A stretch of 64,000 nucleotides of DNA from Conoideocrella luteorostrata (taxonomy: Eukaryota; Ascomycota; Sordariomycetes; Hypocreales; Clavicipitaceae). Below are positions 32,458 to 43,701 of this stretch, one piece after another. Below the pieces are notes generated by a model that was given only the letters and a program-made list of their open reading frames with translations, was not told the origin of the DNA and made no database searches. The stretch spans positions 1 through 64,000 of the forward strand of contig JASWJB010000209.1 of the NCBI GenBank assembly GCA_032433595.1, written 5' to 3'. How positions within the stretch are numbered: the stretch's first letter is position 1; each line of letters opens with the position of its first letter. Position numbers and translations under genes: made by a program.

Positions 32458-32844
32458 TTGGTCGGAAGTCTTTAGTCGCCTTAGGTTTCAAAATTGTGCC
32501 ACAATATATTTGAGGCGGATCGAAGTTCACAGTTACAGAGCCATAGATTTGTTACCCGGTGAGTTAATGTACCGACAATTTGTTGTTTTACTTCTTGCTG
32601 ACCAACGCACCAGTATAAGTGAACGCGACGTTGGTTAAAGTTTCCCGTAAGGCGCTTATTTCTTTTACTGCAATCGTATGTAATACTGTGGCGGTAGTGG
32701 TTTTACGCATAAATGCATATTAGTGCCTTCAAAGCGTGTTGTCACGTGACATCGCGTTACTGCCTTTTCGCGCTCTAGCTTTCTGGATTGATATCAACTG
32801 TATCCCTGCTCTGCACTGAAAGCATCCCGTACAGAAAGGTATAA
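32458..32844. promoter_or_regulatory. bidirectional RAD18/POL32 promoter with MCB/SCB-like sites
   Basis: 387 bases between the two start codons. Visible elements are ACGCGA at 32623-32628, its reverse complement TCGCGT at 32752-32757, the 10-bp palindrome GTCACGTGAC with a CACGTG E-box at 32741-32750, and TTTTCGCG (reverse complement CGCGAAAA, an SCB-type sequence) at 32765-32772. In yeasts MCB/SCB elements drive G1/S expression of replication genes through MBF/SBF; a shared role for both genes here is an inference. Confidence 0.6.
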
Positions 32845-34361
32845 ATGGATGAACATAGAAAATTCCTTGCAGATCGGTTGCTCAGCGAGGAACAGCCAGT
32901 AAGCTCAGTCTTAGACTTTGAATAATTCATTTGCTCATATGAATAGGTTACATATCGCAATGTAAGCAGATCATTGGATGTTCACGTTAACGTAGCCAAA
33001 GGGTATAGTAGTGACTGCCTCAGGGTCTCTGCTGCGACTTTTTATTTTATTTTTAACATCATGTTACAGCATACTCTTCGAATTTTACCAATACCAGAAC
33101 GGTCAGCGTCAAGGCTCCATCCATGCCACATATCTGGTCTGCGGTATATCAACATTGCCATACCAGGCCACAGACGATGCTGACCAGAGCGGCGCCTCTT
33201 CGCAGCTTGACAACACATATCATGCAGCAAGAATCAATCAATTAGCACTTGTTGGAGAAGAAAATTTGCAAGGTATGTAGTGTTTCTATGCGTTCACAAT
33301 CAAGCAAACCATTAACAATTTGATAGAAATATTAGGAGCGTACCAAACCGTCACGTCAATCCATATTTATAGCTTGTCTCCGATTAGGATAAAAGATTTC
33401 TGGTTGCACGAAGTTTCAACACATACAGACTGCGAGCGTTTGACACATAAGGAGAAACACCATATCACTCAGAACAATTATGGGGCAATTCATAATCCCT
33501 ATGTCCGAGCTCGAGATCGCAAATTTCAACCCATGCTTGTATCTTCTACACAAACTATAGCTGCGAAACCTGTAGCTCAACAAGCAGATCCCGGAAAGAA
33601 GAAAGCCTTGGAACCGTCGCCAAATGACAGCCAGCAAAGTGTCCCAAGTGCGGTAAGATCAACATCATCTTTCAAACGACCGTCAACGGGAAATATTCTC
33701 CAGTCCTTCATGAAATCAAACCCAACCCCACCAAATAGACAAGCAGAACCTGCGCAGCAAACAGATATGTCGGCAACTGCGCTTTCCGACGACGGGGAAG
33801 CCGACGACTCGGATCATTTACCCTCCAAACCCACGTCACATTCAGGTCCCAATTTCAAGTCACGTACAGAGCGAGAAGAAGGACTAAGACGTATGATGGA
33901 AGAAGAAGAAAGTTCAGAGGACCTCAATGATGCAGAGGAATCTGCTAGTGATCATGTCGTGGAAGAACAACCTGTGCCAGAGCTTGAACCTGTGCCCGTA
34001 CCAGCCGTTAACACAGTGATGCAAGCAAAAAATGAATCGTTGGAGGTTATCTCGAGCTCTGGGGATGGGCGACGGCGAGGTAAGCGTCGGGTACTTCAGA
34101 AGAAGCGGATCCTAGACGAGCAGGGATATATGGGTATGTGTGTGTGACAAATAAATGGCACAACGTGGCATGCTAACCTGCACATGTATAGTTACAATAC
34201 AAGAACCGGGATGGGAATCATTTTCGGAAGACGACAATAGTCAGCCGCCGTCGAAAAAGACAACCTTGACATCAACCACTTCCTCATCCGCAGCAAGGGT
34301 AAAGAAGCCGGCTGGAAAAGGCGCGCAAGGCAGCATAATGTCCTTTTTTGGTAGAAAATGA
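32845..34361 (+). CDS. POL32: DNA polymerase delta subunit 3 (Pol32/Cdc27)
   Basis: Five exons: 32845-32898, 32947-33002, 33070-33272, 33327-34133 and 34192-34361, with introns of 48, 67, 54 and 58 nt; 429 aa. The spliced N-terminus MDEHRKFLADRLLSEEQPVT continues YRNVSRSLDV, VNVAKGILFEFYQYQN and GSIHATYLVCG, the pattern of the Pol32/Cdc27 N-terminal domain that binds the B subunit. The middle is acidic and disordered. The last residues, QGSIMSFFGRK, form a PCNA-interacting (PIP) box, as in yeast Pol32. The protein is a non-essential processivity subunit of Pol delta and also a subunit of translesion Pol zeta, linking it functionally to its neighbour RAD18. Exon 2 is only 56 nt. Confidence 0.93.
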
Positions 34362-34430
34362 AGCATTTTAGTATATATAGAATGACATATAGAATGACCG
34401 TGATATCTTTTCACTGGACGGACAATTACC

Positions 34431-35891
34431 TCACTTGTAGGAATTTACAAAGTTTGACTCCGCCCTTTTTGATCCCCAGTTCTCATAGCCCGTCTTGTCA
34501 TCCAGCATCCGCTTCAATAATCGTCCTAGCCGCTCAATGCCCTCAATCATAACATCTTCTGGCTCCCAAGCAAAGCAAAGTCGGATGTCACCTCTAAACT
34601 GTGCACTTTCCTCGTCACCACGTACCTCGAACATGCATCCATACCCTATCGCAAGATTTTCCTCTCCAACTGCTACCTCAGCCACTAGTTTTGAACTTAG
34701 TGTTATACCCTCTTCAGGCGTTAACCAGATAAAATACCCTCCATATATGCGAGCCCCAAGGAGGCTAGTCTCGCGTGTATGGTATCCCAGCGGCAAGATA
34801 TATTGCTGAATAGCGTTCATCACAAGCCTATGTCTCCTTTGGAGGGATGGGCAAGATTTTTGCTGGATATGTTTCTGCAAAGCACTGGTTCGGAGAGTTT
34901 CGCTTAGTATCGCCGCACACAGTTGACTCGGGGCGCCACCTGATAAGGTGGAGGCTGTGTCGCCGAGGCCGACGACGAAGTTCGGTGACGCTTCTACCCA
35001 GCCAGTCCGAACTCCAGGTCCAGCAATCTTACTAAAAGATCCATTACTGATAGTGTAGCCAAAATGGCGTTCATCCACATCTGCGAACCCCATAGCCAGT
35101 TCAATGTCACATAGCCGGGGAAGTCTCATTGCTCTTTGATCAGCTTGCTGAGTTTCACTGTTGAGTGACCACTGCAGAAGATCGTATACGTCATCGCAGA
35201 CCACGAGAGCATCATATTTCCTCGCTAGTCGGACCAAACCTTCGCGGCGCTGAACAGACATCGTTTTCCCAGACGGATTTGCACAGGTGGGCACGATGTA
35301 AATTATATGCCGATACAGCTTTCGCGTTGGGCCAGGAATTTTGAGCGGCTGTGAAGCGTTTAGTCTGGCAACTAAGCTTTCGTCATTTCCATTTGCCGAT
35401 GCGTTGTTGGGAAGACTTACTTTGAGCTGTGGTCTTGATTTTTCTTCCATCTCTACCTTCCTGATTCTGTTTTCCAGAGTCATCAGGTCAATTCCTTCAT
35501 CATCTTCAGGGTATGCTCTTAACTTCCCAGCGAGACCAGAATCTTCGAATATCCCACATGCCAAGTAATAACACGGCGCAATAATCCACACCGCTCTCGT
35601 ATAATTTGGGTCTGAAAAGCTTTGCAGAATGCAGGATAGGCCCTGGCTCGCTCCGCCTGTCACACATATTCGGTCTGGATTTGGATTGACATTGTAATGC
35701 TGGCCTAGCCATTTAGATAGCTCGTGTCTCAGCGCCGGATACCCTGCACTGGGCCCGTATTGAAGAATAGCGGTATATTCGTCTTGACCAGCCAGAATTC
35801 GTTGGCAAGCACTGGAGAGTAGGGCAGCAGGTAAAACACCTGGCGATGGCCAACCACGCATTAGGTTAATGTGTCTCTTCTCGGCACTCAT
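34431..35891 (-). CDS. class I/II PLP aminotransferase (YER152C-like)
   Basis: A single exon of 486 aa starting at ATG 35891. The fold-type I aminotransferase pattern is present: LQYGPSAGYPALRHELSKWL, TGGASQGLSCIL, YIVPTCANPSGKTMS, YDALVVCDDVYDLLQW, and the Schiff-base lysine in NGSFSKIAGPGVRTGWVE (lysine at about residue 285). The architecture resembles yeast YER152C and the 2-aminoadipate/aromatic transaminase group, so an amino-acid transaminase acting on 2-aminoadipate or aromatic substrates is likely, but the true substrate cannot be read from sequence. It converges on POL32 with a very small gap (70 bp between stops), so the 3' UTRs probably overlap. Confidence 0.85.
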   Translation of the reverse strand: MSAEKRHINLMRGWPSPGVLPAALLSSACQRILAGQDEYTAILQYGPSAGYPALRHELSKWLGQHYNVNPNPDRICVTGGASQGLSCILQSFSDPNYTRAVWIIAPCYYLACGIFEDSGLAGKLRAYPEDDEGIDLMTLENRIRKVEMEEKSRPQLKVSLPNNASANGNDESLVARLNASQPLKIPGPTRKLYRHIIYIVPTCANPSGKTMSVQRREGLVRLARKYDALVVCDDVYDLLQWSLNSETQQADQRAMRLPRLCDIELAMGFADVDERHFGYTISNGSFSKIAGPGVRTGWVEASPNFVVGLGDTASTLSGGAPSQLCAAILSETLRTSALQKHIQQKSCPSLQRRHRLVMNAIQQYILPLGYHTRETSLLGARIYGGYFIWLTPEEGITLSSKLVAEVAVGEENLAIGYGCMFEVRGDEESAQFRGDIRLCFAWEPEDVMIEGIERLGRLLKRMLDDKTGYENWGSKRAESNFVNSYK

Positions 35892-36541
35892 GTTCGGCGC
35901 TGATTATGTGTCGTTTTGTGCTGATGGAAAAGAATTGGTGGTGACGTCGCATTGATCCACTGCTGTAGCAATTGACCCCTCTTGGTGTTTTTAAAGGTTG
36001 ACTTCATTGCAGTACTTGGGTAGTTAGTACGCGGTACATCTGGCCCTAGAAGTTTGGTGGGCCACGCAAATACCTTTGCCTACTTTAGGTATCTCTATGA
36101 TGAGGGGCAAATGAAGAAAAAGTGTTACCTTATCGATGTGTGAAAAAGTTGTATTTTTCAAGGCGTACATAGATAACAGCATGATAAACATCACAGAGGG
36201 AGGGGATATAACAGTGATATTTAGAATCAACCTGCAATACAATGGCATCCTCTTGTACTGATGTACCGTTTCACAAGTTCGATCGACTTGTTCGGCAATC
36301 AAGACACACAGCTACTTGCAAATTCGGTCAATAATTACGCAGTGCGCTATCGCACATTCTGTTGCAATTAAGTACAAAGGAGCTAGGAAAATTTGCCAAT
36401 ACACATTCACTGTTTTCCTTTTTTTTCCTTTTTTTTTTTTTGGATAGCTTCATTACTCAACTCCCTTAGTTGATATAGTCTTCAGTTAGCTTAGGTAAAG
36501 GACGGGGTAACATCCGAATGTGACACAGAAGGTCTATGTAA
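35892..36541. other. intergenic with poly-T tract
   Basis: 650 bases between two minus-strand genes. Contains a long interrupted T-run at about 36419-36441. No supported coding frame was seen; a frame at 36024-36302 lacks family resemblance. Confidence 0.6.
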
Positions 36542-38276
36542 TCATGGCTCGTAGAGAGGGAAACCGGGTTTGAATATCAAATATGGCTTCCTTTTGGCCA
36601 AATCTAGGATTGTGGCCGCAAAGACGCCGTTGGCCCACGCAAACCAGCTCCGAGTGTACAGCTTGGCATGGTTTACATTTATGCTCTCATGGACGAGACC
36701 TAATTTTGAAGAATATAGAACCGTTGAGAGACATCGTTCGATTTCTTCATCATCTTGGGATGTTTGCGCTTGAATAAGTAGGCTCATTGGCCATGCATTT
36801 TGTAATCCAATATGAGGGCCTTCGTGAAATTAGAACAGCTCGTTCACACAAGTACATGTCGCAGCGGATAGCTTACCTCCTATACCTTCGAAATCTTTCC
36901 CTACAAGGTAGTAAGGGTTGCCTGACTTATCCAATATCATTTTTCTCGTGTTTTGGTAAATGGGATCTTCAATTTTGCAAAAGCCCATCGCAGGCAGGGC
37001 AAGGAGCGAGGGATAGTTAGCATCATCCATCAAGATTGAGGAGCCATAACCGTCAACCTCGAACGCAAAAACATCGCCATATATTTTGTGTTTTACGATA
37101 CCATGCTCCAGGACCGCTAAGCGTATAGACTCACTCCACTTCTTTAACCTTTCCGATAACGATGCCTTACCTGCGATTTGAAGGAAGTATGCAGCTCGCC
37201 CAAGCTCAACAGACATCATCGCATTAGCGGGGATGAAGAAGCCTAAAATAGTTGCATCATCACTCGGCCTAAACGCAGATCGCACAAGTCCTGTTCCACT
37301 ATTGAGAGGGTTACCAGTCCCTTGCAAGTTTAGGGTCTCGGTTCCAACGTTTGTCCATCTCTGAAACGTGTATTCGTTTTTCAAAAATCCGTTGGTTTCA
37401 GGATCAAAAGTTGGTCTTGACTGTCGTTCCAAAACGTGTATAAGTGCTTCCACAGCGAGGAACCATCGGTCGTTTAAAAAGCCTGTTGAGCCTGTATGTT
37501 CGTAGAAGTCGTTCGCGAGTGCCAAAAAGTGAGCCAGCGAATCAAGTTCGTACTTGCATTCAAATATAGAGTTTGGTTCATAAATCGGATGAACGATATC
37601 GTCCTGACCGTTGCTTGTGATTGGTAGGTTGGATATTGGAGGTGGCTGAAAGGCATTACAGTATGGGGATTCGATGACATACTCTGACTGTGTGTTAATG
37701 GCGCCTAGGATCAAATCAAAGATAGCAGGGTCTTTCTTCGCCAATGCCTGATAGGGGCGCAGTTGGTTTGTTGAGTCGCGCAGCCACTCGGCAATGATAT
37801 CGCCTGTTATTATAAAAGATTGGGGTCCTTCCCAAGCGCCATCGTCCACTGCAGTCCTTGATCCGCCGAAACGCAGGAAGCCCGAGTCTCTCCCTTTTGT
37901 ATGGAATTTGATCGTAGTGTCTGTAGTCGATGGGAAAGCGTTCTCAAACAGTCTTGCCAGGTCTGGGTCCTTCATTCTTGAGGTGACATCCTCTATAACC
38001 CGTTCAATTTCGACAGAATTGAACGTCCGACAACGTTTGTCAGGCCTCTGAAAGGGTAGCGCTAGTGACCCCGAGCTCAAAGGTTGGCTATTGTCGTAAG
38101 TCTTGGTTGTTGACAAACTACAAAGAAATGGCTACTCACTGAGGATAAGATGAATACGATGCATAGTCTGGGCAGGCGTCAGCAGCTCCACGAAGAGGCA
38201 CCTGCGGCTCTCCGTTCGACCCTGCGGCTCGTACACCTGCACCGAGTATCGCGCAGCATAAAAACAAAGCCATCAT
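36542..38276 (-). CDS. secreted GH125 exo-alpha-1,6-mannosidase
   Basis: Three exons: 38276-38140, 38087-36877 and 36819-36542, with introns of 52 and 57 nt; 541 aa. The first exon encodes a signal peptide (MMALFLCCAILGAGVRAAG). After splicing the mature part contains LPFQRPDKRCRTF, GDIIAEWLRDSTNQLRPYQ, PIYEPNSIFECKYELDSLAH and, across the last intron, GGPHIGLQNAWPMSLLIQA, all GH125 (formerly DUF1237) signatures. GH125 enzymes remove non-reducing alpha-1,6-linked mannose and probably act on cell-wall mannan or N-glycans. Two adjacent ATGs (38276 and 38273) could start it. The C-terminus ends FKPGFPLYEP. Confidence 0.9.
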
Positions 38277-38934
38277 GGTGCAAGGTGGATCAGCAGCGAT
38301 AACTATCAAAGGTGCCTAGACTAAAACAAGATCCAGTCAGGTTTCGTGGTGCTAGTCGAGGTGTTATCCTAGCCACCATCAAACCAACGACTTCGTAACA
38401 TTGACTGCTTTCCCTGCCACCTGCCCTGCCAACTTGTGGGGCGCAACGGAAGAGCACCTCCATGCACCCCATGCAGTGAGTACCAACTAATCATTAGGCC
38501 AAGCAAGTTTTTCGAGATATACGCACGCAGGACGTAAACTAAAAGTGCAAAGCTTCCCTCTATACATCTTTACTATAGGCTTCTATGAGGATACTTTCCC
38601 CGATGTTTCTTTGAAAAGAATGGGGCTTCATAAAGTCAATCAAAGTAGAGACCTCTCTTCAGTGGTTAATAAGAATATTCTACATCAAAATCTATCGCTC
38701 GGATTCATCTTAATCTATTGTCTAGATAAAGTCGAAGACAGTATTGGTAATTAACTAGCGTCCTTTAAGAATTTGTGTTAGTACATGTAGTTCACTAAAA
38801 GAGGGTGTTACGGGTTCGATTAAAGCTCAGGTATCATTGCGCTGCATCTGCTCGTTTCGAGCGGTAGGGGTAAAGTTCAAATGAATCGACAAAGGAAACT
38901 AATCCGTCTTGATATATGTCCTAATCCAACACAG
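38277..38934. other. intergenic: GH125 upstream region
   Basis: 658 bases between two minus-strand genes. No supported gene. A GGGTTCGATTAAA stretch near 38811 resembles part of a tRNA B box, but no cloverleaf surrounds it. Confidence 0.6.
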
Positions 38935-40492
38935 TCACCAGCCCCATGTTCTGCTAGATGCTGTAAATATTGGCGGCTTCCATTGAATTCGTCCAGAATC
39001 CAGCACTCGCCTCTGCTTTAGTTTTTGCTTTTCTCGCTGTTTGATGAGATTTTCTGGAACAACAATTTTGTGGTCGCTTTTGTGATAGACTTGCATTTTC
39101 ATGGCTTGAAGGGTATGTTCCACGTCCTGGGTGGTCATTGCAAGTGCAGATGATATTGCTTCAATTGTCACTTTATCGTCTCGTTCGTTGTACGCCATTA
39201 ACAGATCAAGGATGTTTTCTGACCAATATTGGCGATAACTAAGCAATCCTAGGTCTGACAACGGCTTCTCCGGTGACCCCAGCTTGCCTTCAATTCTCGA
39301 AAGCTCATAAGAAAACTGAATCAGAAGTCTTCCGTATCCTTTCCGCTGGTACTGAGGTAGTGTGAGAATACAAGCTACATTGTATCCGTCTGCACTCTCT
39401 TTTTCCTTTGAAAAGTAACCAACAACATGGCACCCTTTCTCCGTTCGGCTAGCCATGACGTAGAACAGGAATGGATCTACATCGTAGTAGAGTGTTTTGT
39501 GATCCAAAAACATTTTCGACAAAAGGCAGAGATTTCTGCACCACGTTCTTTGACGCCGTCCGTCTATCTCAAAAAAAGACACATAGTCATCCCGGTATAT
39601 CTCATTTCCTGGGGGGTGCTGCAATGTGCATTTCTTTCTATGTCGTAAAAAGGCTGTCTCGTTCCCATAGTAGCTTAGGCAAAATTCGCATATGAAGATG
39701 ACATCTTCTTGGCCAAATACTTCCGGATAAGGCGAGAAATACCACGGGAAGAGGTCATTCTTGCCAAATTGTACTTTCGATATATTTCTGATTCGCGAAA
39801 TTTCGGCGGGATTCTGCGTCATGGACCCAGAAGTTCTCAATTTTTCTATCTCTTCCTCTCGGCTGAACTCGCAGTCCTCTTTCTTCACGTCATCGTCTTT
39901 GTCGTCAATCTCCCCTTCATCAGCTGCCATCGGTGTCGCAATCGCATCGGCACTCGTTTGGTTTAGTAAGTCTCCATCAGGACCTACAGGGGGTGTCTGG
40001 GCTTGGGTCTGCGAATCCACAAATTCTAAAATTGCGTTAGGCGTTGACATATATATCAAAATGCCACTGATACGTACCCGTCCATGGATGAGGTGTCGCC
40101 GCCTCGGAGTTCACCGACTGTTCCCTTTTGCTAGGTCTCTTTTGGGCTTTCTTGGAAACTTGCGCCTTTTTGTTTTGTGGTGGCACCTTCTTAGCCTTTG
40201 CGTCCTTCGGTTTGTCTTTGTCCGGATTCGGCCACTCTACTTCTTGCGTGAAGTCAATCCTGGCAACGGGTACCCATTCATCGAGTCGTTTATTAAAATT
40301 GTCAAAGTTACAGTAGAATTGTTTGCCACTTTTTGTCTCCTTGATGCTGAGAATTTCCGCACGTCGTGGCTGGCCATCCTTCTCAACCCATGCAATACAG
40401 CCGGTTTTGAGAGAATCAGGTGACGCTGTTCCCTTTTGCCGTGGCGTATCAGAACCCACCGCGGGTTCCCCTGCCGGTGTTCCCGCGGCCAT
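38935..40492 (-). CDS. ESA1: MYST histone acetyltransferase Esa1 (NuA4)
   Basis: Two exons: 40492-40078 and 40025-38935, with a 52-nt intron; 501 aa starting [10 protein letters not shown]. An N-terminal chromo-barrel domain (about 25-85) contains [19 protein letters not shown] and [16 protein letters not shown] lysine-rich linker follows. The MYST domain has a C2HC zinc finger ([20 protein letters not shown], then KC), [20 protein letters not shown] and the acetyl-CoA loop [20 protein letters not shown] (about residue 367). Esa1 acetylates histone H4 and H2A.Z within NuA4 and is essential in yeasts. The length matches fungal Esa1 closely. It is divergent from REX4, 379 bp away. Confidence 0.96.
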
Positions 40493-40871
40493 GATGGCGA
40501 ACTGTGTGGCTTGAAAAAAAATTGATGAAAGCGATGGTTCGGATTTGATGCGTGGTTGCAAGTGACGGCGAAAGGCAAGACAAAGATCGGTAACCCAGAT
40601 GCGAACACTGGCAGAAAAGTGGCCCCACATCAGGCGGTCAACCTTCTTATCAGACCTCAGTACAAGCATATTCCATCGAGCGCGTTTTCGTCTGTCCGAA
40701 AATTTCCAGTCCCCGACATCATAGCCATTTACAAGTATGTTACGGGGTACATATTCCCCATTTGATTTTGTTATCAATACTGTGTAAACGAAGGTGAGGC
40801 ATACACTAATCGATAGATTAGACTCTTGTTAACGAGTCGCCGCATTTTAGAGTGTAGCATGTACTTAAATA
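40493..40871. promoter_or_regulatory. divergent intergenic region ESA1 / REX4
   Basis: 379 bases between outward-facing starts, serving both genes. No defined element cluster was recognised. Confidence 0.55.
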
Positions 40872-41825
40872 ATGGCTGAGCTCTCAAGCAATTGGAGGAA
40901 GCTTCAGGCAACGCTTCAAGGCAACACCAAATTGAAGCCATCGGTCAAGAGAAAGGTTGTGGACGAACCATCGCATACATTTGGAACACAGCACATCTCC
41001 AAAAAAAGATCTCGCGGAAATTTCCACCCGTCAGAGGACCAGACCTTAGCTCCAAGGATGGGTGGCGCCCATAGTTCCAAATTGAGCAATGAGACATACC
41101 AAAAAACATCTCCATCAGTCGGACTTTGGGCCAAAGACAGCGGGATATCAAGTGAGGCAATAGCCGAAGCTTATGGTCTCGGCATCAAAGGGAATTCCAT
41201 GATGGCAATTGCCCGTAATGACAAAGTCAATCACGGGAAATCCCAAAGTATCGATCTTGGCAAATACGTTGCTGTGGACTGCGAAATGGTTGGAATTGGC
41301 TCAGGAGGTCATCAATCCACCCTTGCTCGTGTCAGCTTGGTTGACTTCCATGGGCGTCAAGTTTACGATTCTTATGTGATCCCGAAAGAACGAGTTACAG
41401 ACTGGAGGAGCTCTATCAGTGGTATTTCCCCAAAAGAAATGAGGTTCGCCAGGGGATTCGACGAAGTGCAAAATGAGGTTTCGAGAATGATTCAGGGACG
41501 AGTGCTGGTAGGTCACGACATAAAGCACGATTTGGATGCGTTGAAATTGAGCCATCCTCCAAAAGACGTTCGCGATACCGCCAGGCACCAGGGGTTTAGG
41601 AAATTCGGCAATGGTCCGAAGCCTGCTCTAAGGATATTGGCCCAGGAGCTTCTGGGTATCAATATACAAGAGACGTCGCATTCTAGCACCGAAGACGCGC
41701 GAGTCACTATGCTACTGTTCCGTAAATACAAGTCAAATTTCGACGTTGATTATGCGAATCGGTATTCCCGAAAATCACCTCCAGTCAATGGCGGGAAGCT
41801 TAAAAGCTATAGAAAGCGGCGCTGA
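40872..41825 (+). CDS. REX4: RNA exonuclease 4 (DEDDh family)
   Basis: A single exon of 317 aa from ATG 40872. A basic N-terminus (about 1-125) precedes the exonuclease: YVAVDCEMVGIG (ExoI, D and E at about 137-139), LVGHDIKHDLDALKL (ExoII), and SSTEDARVTMLLFRKY (ExoIII with D, H-type ending). The tail is basic (KLKSYRKRR), fitting a nucleolar protein. Yeast Rex4 takes part in pre-rRNA processing and its human relative is ISG20L2/REXO4. All DEDDh residues are visible. Confidence 0.93.
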   Translation: MAELSSNWRKLQATLQGNTKLKPSVKRKVVDEPSHTFGTQHISKKRSRGNFHPSEDQTLAPRMGGAHSSKLSNETYQKTSPSVGLWAKDSGISSEAIAEAYGLGIKGNSMMAIARNDKVNHGKSQSIDLGKYVAVDCEMVGIGSGGHQSTLARVSLVDFHGRQVYDSYVIPKERVTDWRSSISGISPKEMRFARGFDEVQNEVSRMIQGRVLVGHDIKHDLDALKLSHPPKDVRDTARHQGFRKFGNGPKPALRILAQELLGINIQETSHSSTEDARVTMLLFRKYKSNFDVDYANRYSRKSPPVNGGKLKSYRKRR

Positions 41826-42078
41826 GTTAGATTTACTGACTGTACGTTTTGCTTAGGTCGGGGAGGTGGTTTAGAGTGATGGCTGGATATTATCTCAGCA
41901 ATCGAGAGCTTCGTGAATGGCACGTTTAGACCATGGGTTCATAGTTCATACGGCTTTTAAGTTATGATGTAGAGTCTACCAGGAGGATCAATTATTTTTT
42001 AAACTCTAATCAAACAAAATCCTACGATAAAAAACGCTTTGCCGAGAGGATTGTGCAGTAATATTATCCAAAAAATAT

Positions 42079-43701
42079 CTACAGAGGTATCCCTTCCAGA
42101 AGCTCCAGTGCACCTTCTCGCCCGACAGTGATGATGACATCTCCCAGGGTTTTAGAGACAAACCCAGCTTCACAGTATGTGAAGTAGTACTAAAGACCAG
42201 CCCCGTCAGTTCAAATGCAACACCTTTGATGTTTTACGATTGACCTACTTCCCATTTCCGGCGGAAGACTTCGATGCCTTCTTTCGACAACCCCGGATGA
42301 TTGAGTAACAGTGCCGGTTTAATTACGTCGTCGAAATGATGCTGGAATTTTTCATTCCACAGCCGTAAAGTTTTTGCATAATGTCCTCCAATGTTCTCTA
42401 CACTCTCAACTATAAGCGTTCCATGGGACTGGATGCTGATATGGTTGAGCAGTTGCATAATCGATGGCAGGTAGCCACCGGGGAATATGTATTGATTGAT
42501 GAAACTAGATGGCGCAATGGTTATTCTCTGTGATCAAGCGCAGAGTATTTGAGACCTGGGACGTACTCTACCGATTTTGAATATGCATCATGACGACCTT
42601 CAGGCATAGTTATGCATTGAAACATAGCGATACCTCCATCCTTCTTTAGAAGCTTGTTGATGCTGTTGAAATAAGTAGAAAGATACTCTTGACCAACCGC
42701 TTCCAGCATTTCTATGGAAATGATCTTATCGTAGGGCCTCTTGGGAACGGGCAGTTGACGGTAGTCAATAAGTTTCACATCAATACGATCTTGGAAGCCA
42801 GCTATTTGTATTCGTCTGTCGGCAAGTTCTTTTTGTTCCTTGGAAAGAGTGATAGTTGTTACTCGACAGCCCGTCTTTCGAACGGCCTCGATGGAAAAAG
42901 AGCCCCAGCCAGTCCCGATCTCGAGAACATGGTCAGTCGATTTTAATCTGGCTCCTTCTATGAAACGAAGAAGTTTTCTATGCTGGGCTTCTTCCAGTGT
43001 CTCATCGTCTACATCTGAGCCTATTTTCTTTTTCCATATCGGACATGAGTATGTCATATCTTCCGAGAGGAATGCAGCGAACATGTCATTGCTGATGTCG
43101 TAATGAGCAGAAACGTTAAGCAGAGCATTGGATAGTGTGTTGGTTGATCGAGCAAAGTACGATACCGACGTAGAGATGCCGGACACCAGTGTGTTGCCAT
43201 TCTGCATACGTTCTCTATTGACGATGAAGAGCTAGACGAGCAGCACTGCTGTTAGATTGGTGTATTTTACTCACCGCCACGGGTTTGCTGCTTGTGACTT
43301 ACATGGAAAAATGAAGTCAAGTCTTCACAGTGGAAGTCGCCCAACATGTAGGCTTCTGAGAACCCAATATCAGCAAATAATAAGAGTCTCACCCAAAAGC
43401 TGTCTCTCTTGACAACGATCTCCACTCGCGGCGTCGTGTCGGCTCTTCTTGCGCAAGAGCCTCCAGCGGCTTGGTCGTCTATGCCACAAGATAGTTTCTG
43501 GCCGAAAACATGGCGAGTCTCGCCAGGCTCGTCGACGAGGAGCAAAGTCCCAGTTTCAATACATGCCAGCGTAGTCAATATGGCACTTTTTGCCAGGGAA
43601 ACACCGGGTGCCCATGCCCAACCACCAACTGTACTACGTAGCATCTCAGTGCTATTTCTGACATATTTTGTGAGAAGTTTTGGCAGAATTGGCAAAGACA
43701 T
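42079..43701 (-). CDS. cyclopropane-fatty-acyl-phospholipid synthase
   Basis: Four exons: 43701-43303, 43231-42567, 42504-42249 and 42189-42079, with introns of 71, 62 and 59 nt; 476 aa. The SAM-binding motif VLEIGTGWGSFSIEA is at about residue 232. Family signatures include ALLNVSAHYDISNDMFAAFL, EDMTYSCPIWKKK, ISIEMLEAVGQEYL, FINQYIFPGGYLP and YYFTYCEAGFVSKTLGDVII. The enzyme transfers a methylene group from SAM to a double bond in membrane phospholipid acyl chains. The family is widespread in bacteria and present in many filamentous fungi. The third donor (GTACGT) was chosen because it restores the frame into VDFINQYIF. Start ATG 43701 is the first in frame. Confidence 0.92.

Noticed and set aside
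38800..38830. Possible tRNA B box (GGGTTCGATT)
   Set aside because: No A box at the right distance and no acceptor stem pairing was found around it.
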